A stretch of DNA of 64,000 bases from Acanthochlamys bracteata. Lineage: Eukaryota > Streptophyta > Magnoliopsida > Pandanales > Velloziaceae. The notes below the pieces were generated by a model, which made no database searches, had not been told where the DNA came from, and worked only from the letters and a program-made list of their open reading frames with translations. The stretch spans positions 10,416,001 through 10,480,000 of the forward strand of contig CM034127.1 in the NCBI GenBank assembly GCA_019914995.1, written 5' to 3'. A program made the position numbers and the translations under genes. Shown piece by piece: positions 51,681-63,800 of the stretch (within the stretch, counting starts at the first letter, position 1; every line of letters begins with the position of its first letter).

Positions 51681-52576
51681 CGGCATGTTTGGCTAAATTT
51701 TAAATTTAGAGCTTTCGAGCGAAAGCTGCTGTTTATGTGCTTTTGCTGAAAAAAACGGCTGTTAAATTTTTGATTCGAAAGCTACTTTTTTCTGAATTTT
51801 GTTTGGATAATTTTACTGTTTAAAGCTTTTTTGTAAAAAAAATTTATAGATATATTTGGCTAAGCTTGTGCTTATAAGTGAATAAAATCTATAATGACTA
51901 AAATATTCTTATGTATATAATAAAAAATATATTATTAAATTTCTTAATCTATTTTCATGTATTATCTAATTTTTGAAAAATTAATTTTTAGAATATAATT
52001 TTACAGTATTTTTTGTTTAATATTTTTAATATTAATCTTTATAAACCTAAAAAGAAATATATTATTATTATTATCATTTATTATTATTTTGTAATAATAT
52101 TTTAAATTACTTTTAAATATATAAATATACTATTATTTAATATAATATTAAATAATAAAAATATATGTTAAAGAGATAATTGCATCTCTAGTTACTAAAG
52201 TAATTTGTGCAAAAAGTTTAGATAGTTTTAACATTTTCAATCCAGTAGAAAATAATTTAACAATGTTGTTAACGACAATCCATTGAAATGTCCTTATATT
52301 GTAAAGCACAATCCTTTGCAATGTTTTTCAATACCAAAACTCCAGCATTCATGTTGTGAAAAAAATCTCTAAATGCAAGCTTAACTAGAAGCTGATAACG
52401 GCAACGAGTAAAATAACCAAGCTTTGCAGCAACATGTTATCTATCAATAAACAATAATTTCAGTTCAAGACTAAACTAAATCAAGCTATTATATTCGTGT
52501 ATTGTATCCCTCAAAATCAAATAATCTAGAGGCATTCGTTAGAGTCTAAGATCAAACATGTACAATATGATGCAAA

Positions 52577-52855
52577 TCACGTTCTGCAGGAGATAATTGT
52601 CTTTGGAATCTCTTGAAGAGGTCCAAGGAATATAATATTCGTCCCAGCCAAATTTGGTGCAAAGCCGTTTGCTTGCGGATTTGAAGCCATGTTCTTATTC
52701 ATTATGTTGAAGATATCTATGATATTCTTGTCTGCATGGCCACGAAGTTCCTCAAGCCAGCAAGGGATGTGGTCAAAGCTGTCGCGCTTGGATATGTCGT
52801 ACACCAGCATTGCCCTAAGAGCCCCTCTGTAGTATGCACTGGTGACAGCCCTATA
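52577..52855 (-). pseudogene. RABA (Rab11-type) GTPase pseudogene fragment
   Basis: The minus strand reads [20 protein letters not shown] and [20 protein letters not shown], followed by HADKNI. It then jumps directly to [14 protein letters not shown] and a Rab-like hypervariable tail ending PKTIISCRT, stop TGA at 52577. RABA proteins are endomembrane-trafficking GTPases. Compared with the family, about 54 residues are missing, covering the guanine-binding NKxD and SAL motifs. The N-terminal half (P-loop, switch I) is absent, and the C-terminal double Cys for prenylation is reduced to one. It cannot be a working GTPase. The RABA4-like tail is from remembered sequences. Confidence 0.85.
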
Positions 52856-53090
52856 CTTATAAACACATTAGCAATAAACATGAATCTCTTTCAATGACTC
52901 AATATCATACAATGTTTAAAAGTTTCAAATAAAAACCTAATAGAAAGTTATCAATAGCAATCTGTCAAAGACAACCAAGCAGAAGCATTCCCATATGATT
53001 CAAAACAATATAGAAGAATCATCCTAGCAATTTCTGTTAACCCTAAAAGGAAAGAAAATGCTTCTACTTGGCTGTTAAACCCCAAAAGAA

Positions 53091-53133
53091 AATGCTTCTG
53101 CTTGGCTGTCAAAGGCAGCCAAGCAGAAGCATT
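53091..53133. repeat. Perfect 18-bp inverted repeat (hairpin)
   Basis: Arms AATGCTTCTGCTTGGCTG (53091-53108) and CAGCCAAGCAGAAGCATT (53116-53133) are exact reverse complements with a 7-nt spacer. Diverged copies of the same words occur at about 52968-52995 and 53058-53075. Confidence 0.9.
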
Positions 53134-53464
53134 CTCATATGGTTCAAACAACAAAGAAGAATGCCTCTGCTATCATCCCAAACAATTTTCATTCAAATAA
53201 AAAAAAAATAGAACATGCATAGCAGCATGGTTAGTGAACAGAAATTTTCATTCAACAACAGAGAGATATCATTACCAATGTCTAAAAAAATCAAGAAGGA
53301 TGCCTTCGCAGCATGGTTACCTGTTGTTTTCATTCAATAAAAACTCTTATAAGCAGGTCAAAGTTATGAATAATAGAACATTTGAGTAGGCATGCATAGC
53401 AATGCAATGTAAATGTGTATAGTAATTACAGTAACAAAGCATAGCACTAGTTAATCTCAAAGCT

Positions 53465-53670
53465 GTGAGCATCTATAAATATATAGCATGCATAGCAATA
53501 AAAATAACAATCAACATAGAAATTGAATCCAAAACAGTGAGCACCTATAAACATACAGCATTCATAGTAATAAAAATAACATAGCATACCAATGTAATTC
53601 AAAACAGTGAGCACCTATAAAAATACACTATGAATAGTAATGCAATCCAAAACAAGTGAGCATTATGCAT
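53465..53670. repeat. Tandem repeats of about 70-72 bp
   Basis: The unit GTGAGCACCTATAAACATAC, followed by AGCATTCATAGTAATAAAAA, recurs with anchors GTGAGC near 53465, 53537, 53607 and 53656. Three copies plus a short fourth. It lies between the bHLH and RABA fragments. Confidence 0.75.
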
Positions 53671-53765
53671 AAAAGACTTAAAAGAGCATTAAAGAAATGA
53701 GTTTGTGCCTCGATTAATGCTTAAAATTGTGCGCAAAAAATGAATTGTAGCAAGCAAACACACAC

Positions 53766-53957
53766 CTTATTACAACCAGGCATAAGATCTTGCAGTAACT
53801 TCATCCATTCACTGATCTTCTCTCTCCGCACCTAAAAAAAAAGCAAATAATTCTCATAAGAATTCAGATCAAGGAGAACTTTGTAACTTTCAATACTAGA
53901 AAATTCTCAAACTCTCACCCTCTCAGTAAGACTATGCCAATCAGTAGCTTGGCCTCT
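53766..53957 (-). pseudogene. bHLH transcription factor gene fragment (two exons)
   Basis: Exon-like pieces 53957-53919 (RGQATDWHSLTER) and 53831-53766 (VRREKISEWMKLLQDLMPGC plus NK) are separated by an 87-nt intron with GT...AG ends. The 66-nt second exon matches the characteristic bHLH exon of the plant BEE/CIB group. The basic region carries three changes from the usual sequence (Ser to Trp, Ala to Thr, and Arg to Trp in helix 1). The next exon (VTGKA...) was not found: after the donor at 53765 the sequence runs into repeats. The retained intron means it was copied from DNA, not from mRNA. Confidence 0.85.
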
Positions 53958-54533
53958 CTACAACAAAGCGGGATTGAATTGGAGAGAGAATCGGAGCTAG
54001 GACTCTTCCAGTGCGATGATCGGTGATTGAATAGGTGATTGTATTCTTTATTGAATTGGTGATTGAATCGGAGCTAGGGTTCCGGCGATCTCTACAAGAC
54101 GAAGAAAAGCTAGACAAAGAGGGATAAAGAGATTTGAAAACTTCGATAGCCGAACGGTGGGGAGCATTTTTATACTTGGGTGAGAACGGCGGGAAGAATT
54201 TTTAGATCGCAAGGGGGGAGGAGCTGCAGATAGGAGCGAGCGAGAGATCGAGAGTGGGAAAGAAATGAGAAGGAGTTGAGAGAATAAAGAAGATAGGAGG
54301 GTTTATAAAGTCTGTAATTGTTTTAACTTGATATGGACAATAACGTCTTTTAAGCAGACCCGGAAGAAGAAGCTCCGTGCCGCTTATTGGAGAAGCATCA
54401 GATTGATGTTTTTCTTTTTTAAGGAAAAGAAGCTACTTATTTTTGACAGAAGCACCCGTAGCCAAACACTCAAAATACTGTTTAGTGCTTATTTTTTGCC
54501 AAAAGCAGCAAATAAGCTAAGCCAAACATGCCC

Positions 54534-57500
54534 ATATATGTTCTTCCAAATCAAACTATCACACGGGCCAAAATAATTTTCTAGCTTCTTAGGAGGAACT
54601 AATGAAAGCTACTATATTTCTGTGCCAGTAACTTCACTGAACAGACATGATACTCTTCAGTAGCTTATACATCATTTATAAATTCTCGCCTACACAGAAG
54701 ATTGAAATTATTTTATTAAAAACAAGAAAAACAGATGTGTCGAAGTGCGAGCCCAAAGATAAAAGTCAAGGAGCTATGAGAGCATGCCCAAAACCACACA
54801 GCTCTTTAATTAAGGGATATTAGGAGTACTTATATCAAAATTAATATTATTTTTAATATTTTTAAAATAATTTTTACTTTTTTACTTAATAAAACAATTA
54901 TAAAAAATAATAATAATAAATTTCATCACGTAAATTTTCCTGACTTCTTAAATTTAATATGTGTATATATATAATCTTTAAAAATTTTGATTAAAAAATA
55001 TAAAATAAAAAATATTGCATGAAAATAAAATAAGAATTGAATAATCAACGCCAAACATCTAAAGGCTTATTTAATCCAACATAACATTTTTAGAAGTAAT
55101 AAAAATTTATTTTAAAATACTTATTTTATAAATTTATTTTTAGAATTAACTCTTATATAACAAGTTTTTTAGATACTTATTTTAGAACTCACTTTTAAAT
55201 AAATAAAATTCATCCTAATTTTCATGAATTGCTCTCTGAAGTAAGAGCATTGATTTTCTTTTCTAAATTTAAACGGCACTGCTGGTCAGGACTACGCCTA
55301 CTTCAATCCATCCATGCCGTTCACCAATCGCTCTTTAGACTACGACTATTTCTAACCTTACCGCCGGCGCCGCCGTAGGAAATGGGCGTTGATTTTTTAT
55401 AACGTAATCTTATCTCATATATATTTTTTTGGGAAAATTCCTATAGGCTTTATCCTTGTTCGCTTACAGTATTCATGTTGAACGAAAGCAACTTACCATC
55501 CGTGACATGCACATGCACTTGCAACCAATCTTCAAACACATATGGCAAGGTCATGCAACTTCTTTAGAATTCTTTCAAATGGAAGTTTTGTAAAGCACTC
55601 TCCACTTATTTTCTTTATTTTTCTTTTTGTTTTATTTTTTCCATTTCTTTGTGGAAGTAGTAGTTAGCAGTGTATACAGAAGTTTGCTAAAGCTTATGAG
55701 TTAACTGTTAATTGTTTCATTACATATATATTTTACTTTGGTATTTTGTAGAGGTGTTTGTTTTATATGAAGTTAGAATTTCATATTTTGGGTTTATTCA
55801 ATATTTTTGAACATTGGATAGAGTAAGACATGTTTGACAGTGCTTATCAATTATTTTTTTATTTTAATTTTTTAATAATATTTTATATAATGTATTTAAA
55901 ATTTTAAAATAAAAAATATTATATTGTAAGATTTTATTATTATTTAGTTTTATTTTTGTTTAAAAAAATTTCTTTTCTAGAAAAAAATAAAAACGTTCTT
56001 AATTTTACTTTATTCACAAAACTTTGATGACTACTTCAAAAGACAATTTAGTTTAGTATGTTGGGGTCGCACGTTATAAAATTTATCTATATACATATAA
56101 TTTTTATTTTAAAATAATTAATTTATTTTAAAAATTCATAAAACTTCTTTTATTTAAAAAAATTTAATTGGTAAGCAAATTCGAAACTAACCTTTTATCT
56201 CAACATTAAAATAAGGGAAGTGTCTGGATAGGTCTGGTTTGGTCTGAATTTGGTCAATCTACTTCAGTAATTTCAGGCCGACTGCTTCCAAAGAATCTGG
56301 ATCACTGATGAGCAGGTCTGGTAAAACCAATCAAACTAATAGATAATTATTTGCCACATCGAAGATTCTTAGTCCGTGAAATATAAACTACCTTTATTGA
56401 CTGAATTCTATTATTCGATTTTCGATTAAAATCATAAAAAGCCTACGTGATTTATCATATGAAAAACGTAAATACAATAGATTATTAAGAATGAAAGAAA
56501 AGAAAGAATGAATGTTAGTGGTTGATTATGTCTTTGACAACAGTTTTCTATCTGATTAAAGGGTCCCAAATCCTTCAGAAAACAGCTCGGAGACGTTGAC
56601 GTTGCCAACCTCCACAATCTCACCTGGTAGAAACCACAAGCGATATTTTTCCTTGTAAAGTAGAAACTTCGTTAAACTAGTAGATGAGAGCTTATCATGT
56701 AATTGATGGTTTTTAGTATCTCTATGAAACATAACTTTAACTAACCATTCATCCTTAAATAAAGAAGAAGTGAAGGGTTGAGAAGAATTTGGGAATAGTG
56801 GATATGGTGGGAAGGCATTCATGTGAGAGCAAAATGCACTACATTTGTTTGGACGAGGCAGAGAAGGTATAAGGCCCCAGCTGTCAGAAATGGGTCCTTT
56901 TCCTTTGAGTGCCTTTCGTGACACATAAGATATGTTCAGCAAAATCTTTTATTTAATTTACTATATTAATTTATATATTTATTATTTTGAAAATATATTT
57001 ACAAAATTCATCTGTGAGGAGGCATTTTGTAACCATTCATTTACAACAATCCACGAGTCACCACCATTGGTCCCTAACTAAGACTTCAGTAAGCATTGAT
57101 TAGACAAATGAGTTAGCTCTACAGATTACTCACTTGAACCCACCACTAATTCTTTAAATTAGTACAATTTGGTACAAGCAAGATTAGATTTATGTGACTT
57201 GAGAAATTTTTTATAGAATTGGTATTTGTGTGATATTAAAAATGACAAAACAGTTGATATGAAATGATTGTATTACACGATATACAAATTTTATTTAAAT
57301 AAAAACCTTAACAAAACTGACTCGTGCAATATTAGGTAAATTTCTATGAAAACAATATATATAGATATTCGTATTTGATTATCACCACATGTAGTTATCA
57401 ACTTACAAACTTCACAAGTACCGATAAATAATACAAGCTTGGTTAGTAGTTGCAGTTTTTTATTATAGATTTTATTTCTAAAATTGATGTAGGGAGCGTT

Positions 57501-59018
57501 TGAAATTATATTTTTCAAAACGCTTATTTTTTAATATATATTTATAAATATTTAAAAATATATTTAAAATTTTAATAAATATAAAAAAATTTTATATAAG
57601 ATTTTTTATTACATATTATTATTATTTTTGATAAAAAAATAGTGAGTTCGTTTTTCATAAAAAATAAAAATATTTTTACTTAAAAAAAATTTTATTTTAT
57701 AAAAATTCTTAAACGCGTGTAAGGGCCGTTTAGTATTACTTATTTCAAAAAATTTAATTTTTAATATATTTTTTATAAATATTTAAAAAAGTATTTAAAA
57801 ATTAATAATCTAAAATTTATTATTTATTTTCTTTTTTTAAATTAAAAAAATAAATTTCAGTCTTAAACGCTTTCTATCACATTATTATATAGCTATTGTA
57901 GTACTTTAAGATAATTAAAAGAAAAAAATAATTACCATACTAATAATCAATAGACATATATAGCGCTTTCACTTCGAGAAGATAGGTAATTTTGGCAACT
58001 GCCTTAAAAACTAGTTATTAAATAGTGCAAGGAAACGGAGCAGCTGTATCGGACCTGCGGTGCTGTACAAAAAATTGCGCACAAAGCCATTTTCTTGTTT
58101 TTCATGCCGACTTCTTAACTACTCAAACTCTCCACAACCACGATAGTTGTCTCCGCCACCGCCATGTGTCAGTGAATAAATTGTTCTCTCCCCGTCTGTT
58201 TTCTCTCGACCGAGTCGGCGTGGTGGTTGAGTGGATTCTTCTTAACCGAATTCCAAATCACCAATTCATTCACACGCAAGCTCTCCCACTCGGCTCCTGT
58301 CTTATATTTTTATACTATATTAACCTTAAGTATGTTTATTTTATTTAAAAGTAAAATTTTGAAAGTAAATTAGGGAAATAGATTTAGATGTTTATTTCCT
58401 TTAAATAAATGTAAAAAAAATATTTATATCATTATTTTATTGTGACTTAAAAATAAATTAATTTTTATATTTAATTTTGTAATTTAACTAAAATTTAAAG
58501 TATAAGTAATTGTGCGTTTACCCGCCTCACCCTGCCACCTTTCTCACTTTTTATTCCCCCGATGGTATTCCTGAAATTCCTTGAAATCTCTCCATCGCCG
58601 CCAGCAGGTTTTCCTCTTTACAATTCACTAACGAAACAATGCAGATAACCGACATATGTCGGTGACGTGCACAAAGTTATTGTGTTTTCAAAAAATTTTC
58701 CTAATTCTAATTTCCAACCGTCATGCTTGTTACCGTCAAATCGTTACATTAATTATTCTTACTGCTGCATCAAACCAAGGAAAGGAAAGACAGAAAAAAG
58801 TGAAGCAAAAATATTTATTTGTATAATATTTATTATTAGCAAGCATTTAGGTTAGGTATAGAGAGAAGACGAAGAAAGTTGGGAGTTTCTCATTTCTTTT
58901 CGTTTGATTAGAGCACAACGTTTTCTTGGCAATTGGTGAAGGAAAAAAATCATGGAGTGTCGTTAGATTCTTGTTGTTCTGTAGGTAGCGCTGTTGGATC
59001 TCGTGCTGATTGCAAGCT
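54534..59018. other. AT-rich intergenic region
   Basis: Several decayed AT-rich miniature elements are visible, at about 54835-55060, 55850-56000, 57490-57715 (GGGAGCGTTTGAAATTATAT ... AAACGCGTGT) and 57722-57880 (GGGCCGTTTAGTATTACTTA). An open frame at 56556-56942 (minus, 128 codons, KGKGPISDSWGLIPSLPRP) looks more protein-like than most but I do not recognise it. The open frame at 58025-58348 has no recognisable product. The SCL8 promoter and leader should lie within the last few hundred bases. Confidence 0.45.
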
Positions 59019-60836
59019 ATGGCGTCAGGCTATCCTGGAAGAGATTACTATAGCGCCCTGGGTTACATGGGTTCCGGTGGATCGTCGAAGCTCTACGTGG
59101 GTAACGGTGGTAGTGGTGGCGTTGGGGTGAAGCGTTTGGTGACGGAGGTGGAGAGACAGCAGCAGCTACAACAAGCGCTGTTTCTCAGATCGGTAAAGCA
59201 GAAAACTTTACAATCATCTCCTATCTCTACTCTTTCTCCGATCGATCTTTCCGTTTTCCCGCCGGAGATCGCTCAGTCTTCTACTTCTTCTTCGTCGACG
59301 CTGTCTTTCTCCCAAAGTTTTGGTTTTGCGCCTTCACAGCAGATGGGTGGGAGGTCTTCGGGGGATATCTCGTTCTCTTTGCCGGCGAAGAATTCGTCTG
59401 CAGCGATGCAGAACCGGTTGCTGGAGCTGGAGAAGCAGTTGCTCGATGACGAAGAAGAAAACGAGCCAACCGCATCCGTTGGCTCCGCCGTAACCACGAC
59501 TCATACAGATTGGGCAGACGAGATGGAGCAGCTCCTCTCCACTCCACCTCCTCCGCCGGCTATCGCCGCTGTTCCGTTGTCGCAGGCTTCAACGGCCTCC
59601 CAAAATCCTGTCTCTCCTTCGCCGACGACATCTTCGTCTTCCTCTTCGTCTTCAACGGCATCTTGTTCTCCTTCCTCGTCCCCGTCTTCAAGCAGGCAGC
59701 TGATTATCGACACAGCTGCAGCAATCGCGGAAGGCAACATGGAATTAGCAGCGGCGAACGTAGCTGTTCTTAAACGGTCGGCAAACCCGCGCGGTGACCC
59801 AGAGCAGAGATTGATAACATACATGGTCGGGGCGCTACTGTGCCGCATGAATCCGTCTCCTCCAGGGCTCCACCCAGCGACGGAGCTCTGCACACCTGAA
59901 CATTTCGCGGCGTCCAAAGTCTTCGTAGACAGCTCACCGCCGTTCAAGCTCGCTCTATCCGCCGCTAACTTCGCGATCCTCGACGCCTGCAAGGATTTCC
60001 CAAAGATCCACGTCATCGACTTCGACGTCCGCAGTGGTGCCCAGTTCGCCTCCCTCGTCCACGGACTCGCCGATCACTGCCGTCACCACCTCCCTCCGTT
60101 GCTCCACATCACGGCCGTCTGCGACCCATCGTTCCCCTTCAACAACTACAACTCCGGCAGTGGTGGCGGAGATTGCCTCAAAACCGTCGGCGAAAAGCTC
60201 GTAGCTTTAGCGGAGCGTGTCGGTGTCGTGCTCCGGTTCAACATCGTTCGACTTCTCCCGTCCGAACTCGATCGAGTTTCACTCGAGTGCGAACAAGGGG
60301 AAGCTTTAGCAGTCAACTTCGCGTTCATTCTCTCACGCGTCGCCGATGAGAGCGTGTCGCCGGCAAACCCACGGGACGACTTGCTAAGAAGAGTGAGAGC
60401 TCTAAGTCCGACGATAGTAACGTTAGCAGAACAAGAACTGAACACGAACACGGCACCGCTCGCAGGACGCGCTGCAGAAGCTTGCGCGCATTACGGCGCA
60501 ATTTTTGAGTCTCTCGACGGCGTTGTTTCACGTGAAAGCAGAGAGCGCGCGGCTGTCGAGGCATGTCTCGGACGGAAAGCAGCTAACTCGATCGGCCGTG
60601 ACGGCGCTGACCGAGTGGAACGCTGCGAGGTGTTCGGAAAATGGCGAGCTCGCATGTGCATGGCCGGATTCAAACCGATTCCCCTTAGCCAAGCAGTAAT
60701 CCGTCCAGTCCAAACTCGGCTCGACTCGATCCGTTCTTCACAAAAGCAAAACTGGTTCAGTATCAAGAACGAGTCCGACGCGGTCTGGCTCGGTTGGAAC
60801 GGCCGGTCAATCACTGTCGCTTCTGCTTGGCGTTAA
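59019..60836 (+). CDS. SCL8: GRAS-family regulator, SCL8-type
   Basis: A single exon encodes 605 residues from the ATG at 59019 (MASGYPGRDYYSALG). The frame is open a few codons further upstream but without an ATG. Residues 1-215 are Ser/Gln/Pro-rich and probably disordered, with a Ser-rich block near 190-225. The GRAS domain runs from about 228 to the end. It has a leucine-heptad start (LIIDTAAAIAEGNMELAAAN), the VHIID variant IHVIDFDVRSGAQF near 329, a PFYRE-type region (LAVNFAFILSRV), and a SAW end (WLGWNGRSITVASAWR). The N-terminal form and ending match Arabidopsis SCL8 (At5g52510), a nuclear GRAS regulator. GRAS genes are usually intronless. Its base composition is much more GC-rich than the surrounding DNA. 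Function within the subgroup is not well known. Confidence 0.94.
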   Translation: MASGYPGRDYYSALGYMGSGGSSKLYVGNGGSGGVGVKRLVTEVERQQQLQQALFLRSVKQKTLQSSPISTLSPIDLSVFPPEIAQSSTSSSSTLSFSQSFGFAPSQQMGGRSSGDISFSLPAKNSSAAMQNRLLELEKQLLDDEEENEPTASVGSAVTTTHTDWADEMEQLLSTPPPPPAIAAVPLSQASTASQNPVSPSPTTSSSSSSSSTASCSPSSSPSSSRQLIIDTAAAIAEGNMELAAANVAVLKRSANPRGDPEQRLITYMVGALLCRMNPSPPGLHPATELCTPEHFAASKVFVDSSPPFKLALSAANFAILDACKDFPKIHVIDFDVRSGAQFASLVHGLADHCRHHLPPLLHITAVCDPSFPFNNYNSGSGGGDCLKTVGEKLVALAERVGVVLRFNIVRLLPSELDRVSLECEQGEALAVNFAFILSRVADESVSPANPRDDLLRRVRALSPTIVTLAEQELNTNTAPLAGRAAEACAHYGAIFESLDGVVSRESRERAAVEACLGRKAANSIGRDGADRVERCEVFGKWRARMCMAGFKPIPLSQAVIRPVQTRLDSIRSSQKQNWFSIKNESDAVWLGWNGRSITVASAWR

Positions 60837-63800
60837 CCAGAGAATAGTTAATTACCCTCTTAATTGCTATTGTTATAATAATAGTAGTATTAATTAGCGA
60901 TATCTCTTTTTTGGTTACCATTCTAATGGTAATTAGATGTATAAGAATTATTGTTATTGTTATCTTATGTTAGTAGCGGTGTTGTTATTCGCACGATCAA
61001 GTGATATATTTGTGTTATTGTAAAGCCTTTTGTGTTGATGATTGGTAGATTCGTGAAGAGAGAAAAAGAAATGAGGAATTTGTAGGTAGGAGGAAATAGG
61101 TGCTTGCTTCCGTTGGTCCACACGAAAGGCCGCAGTGTGACAATTGGTTGATTAATGGACTTTGCTTTACTTTTTTCCATTTAAACGCCCGACTACGCCT
61201 CGCTGTATTGAACCGGTTGTTGTTTTGTTGTTCAGTTACAGTAGTCATCGCTTGATCTTTTTCGACTTTTCGCAAATGTTAGTTATTGTAAGGCAATATC
61301 TATTAAGTTTCGGTAAAATGTACAAAAGTTTTCCTTGGAATAGGTTATTTATAACTTAATCTTTCACATAATGTAAATGATATTTGTTGATTCTGCAAAT
61401 GGTAACTGATAGTTTACTTCAATAAACTAAGGCATCATCTCTCTATTGGAGAGATCGAGGGTTTTAGTCCCGGTAACTAACTGCTGATCTGCTCAGAAAA
61501 AACGAAACTTAGTTTCGAATGCAACTAATCCAGAAGCAAAATTAACATAAAATAGAATTGCTGATATTATTCTCACTACTGGCGTTCTCATTTGTTGCGT
61601 GTATGCAGCATGCATTGATTGAAAATAATTCAATGAATCCGGTTAAAGGAGATTATTAACACAAAACTAGTGGCTGTGCTTGGAAACAGAGAGGAGCATA
61701 ATACTCTTGATTTCTTGAATCAAATTGAATTGAAATTTGATTTGTGGAATGAAAGCAGATGGATTTGTTTTGTGGGGTGTGGGGGCATGCCAATATGTAT
61801 CGTTTCTTTCACTAATTCATTGATTTTGGAATTGCGGCGCACAAACAAATGAAGAATGAGTGTTTTCTTCTAGATAAGCAGTTCACTTATTTAACCATAG
61901 GAACGTGGGAGCAGCCGTTTCCACATTATTTTATTTCTGTGTTCATGCAAGGGAGGTCGAGACAGGCGATCCGGAATCAGTGGTGATGGGGGGTGTTAAA
62001 TGCGTTATGGCCATCTTAACCTCAACATGGATTTGCTTTGGTTTTTTTGCCAAATTCATGGTTGGTTTTGCTTTGTTTTTCTTTTTGGTTTTTTGCCAAA
62101 TTCATGGTTGGTTCGAAGTTTAGGCAATGGTAAAGTATATTTGCTAACGAAGTCCGACGAAAATTTCAAACCATACAAAAATTTGAGAAGGCGTTCTTGA
62201 CTGTAGAATAACTAAGAAAGACATTAGAAAAACCAACCTTCAATGATAATGTACTCGTTTAGTAATCTTGATTACATTGTCTTGATATAAATGAACTCTA
62301 TTTTATTAAAAATGATAATTTATAATATCTAAGTTTATAATATTTTAAATTTTAAATAAAATATTATAAATATTTAATTTAAAAAAAAATTGATAAGTAA
62401 TTAGAAAGTAAAGGCAAAGGTTCCCTTACCGCATAAGGGGAAAAGTAGAGCTGTCAAGTTGGGTGGGTCTGTAAAAGTCGTACTTGTTTCATAAGTTATT
62501 AAGTTTTAATAGTCTACAAAACCTACCGTATAATTCGTTTTTATTTTGAATCTGCTATAGACATGATTTTTTGGATAGGGGTTCAATAATGTTCCCAATC
62601 CACTTTGGAGTGCGAGAGAGTAACATAAAGTTTTTATTAAATAAAAAGTATTTTTATCTTGTTATTTTTTAAAAAATAACAATAATATATAATAAAAAGT
62701 TTTATTACGTATAAGTTTTTTATATTTTTAAATTTTTAAATAAATTTTTAAAATACTTATAAAATATATATTAAAAAATATAAAATTAAAAATTAAAAAA
62801 TTATTGATTTAAGCTAACCCAAACAGCCCTTTTAATTTGGAATTTGATTGAATCTGAATGGAATTTTACATCTAGTTAAAAACTTTAAAAAGTGATAAAT
62901 TTGTTATGAGAAATGAGTCTAAGTCGGATTTGAATTTTATGTAAATATCCGAATCCCATACTGTGAAATGGGTCCAAACCACCGGTCTAATTTTAGTGTT
63001 TCCATCGGATACTTAGAGCATGTTACGTCTTATTTTATATATTTTCTAATTTTAATTTAATAAATTTTATAATATTTTAATATTTAAAATTATAAAAATT
63101 TTATATCGTAAAATTTACCTTTAATTATTGTTTTAAATAAAAAATAAAAATATTATGTATTCTAAAAATATCTATTTTAAAGCACTCATAAATTTCCACT
63201 TAAAAAGATTCAATCGGGGTCGACCTTACCCAACCTATAATCTTTATGAAAAGAAGAGAGAAAAAACTCTTTCAATTTAAAGTGAAAGTTGATTTTTATT
63301 TTTATTTTGTTTAGTAAGGCCAATGTTATCAAAGGATTGGGCTACATTTACCAATTACTCTTTCAATTAATAAAACAAAATTATTTTTATTTTGTTTTTT
63401 ATTTTTAATAATTTTTTTATAATATTTAATTTTTCTAAAATTTTTTTTAATTATATATAAATCAAAGTCATAAAATTTTATATATATATATTTGAGGCAA
63501 TAAAAGATAAGCTGATTTTTCAAAACTGTATCTCATTTGAAACAATTCCAAACTACTGCTAATTTGTAATTGCAAACATCGAAAAGTTTTTAGGCAAGTC
63601 CTATGCTTTTCTAAAGAAAGGAATTTTTTGAAAATATTGATGGAACATTGAAATTTATTTTAAAATAAAGTTTTTTGAAATAAAAAATATTTTTAACTTT
63701 TAAACAATAAATTCTAGTTTTTTATTTAAAATAATAAAAATAAAAAATAAATTTTCTAAATATTTATAAAAAAATATTTCAAATTTTAATTAAAATATTA

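Larger units (their letters stand above)
51681..54533. mobile_element. TIR element carrying bHLH and RABA gene fragments
   Basis: The left end reads CGGCATGTTTGGCTAAATTT. The right end, reverse-complemented, reads GGGCATGTTTGGCTTAGCTT, so 13 bases (GGCATGTTTGGCT) are perfectly inverted. Sub-terminal sequence is also related (TTTGCTGCTTTTGGC-type on the right, TGCTTTTGCTG on the left). The 2.85 kb interior has no transposase but holds minus-strand fragments of two unrelated plant genes: a bHLH (53766-53957) with its intron, and a RABA GTPase (52577-52855). It also has a GC-richer leader-like stretch at 53960-54300, an 18-bp hairpin and tandem repeats. Gene-fragment capture by TIR transposons (Pack-MULE type) is known in plants. 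Whether this one is a MULE, hAT or other family cannot be told, since I found no clean target duplication. Confidence 0.6.

Noticed and set aside
58025..58348. 107-codon frame upstream of SCL8
   Set aside because: No recognisable domain; probably chance in a less AT-rich patch.
59501..60016. 171-codon minus-strand frame opposite SCL8
   Set aside because: Antisense of a GC-rich coding exon; the plus-strand GRAS motifs settle the true frame.
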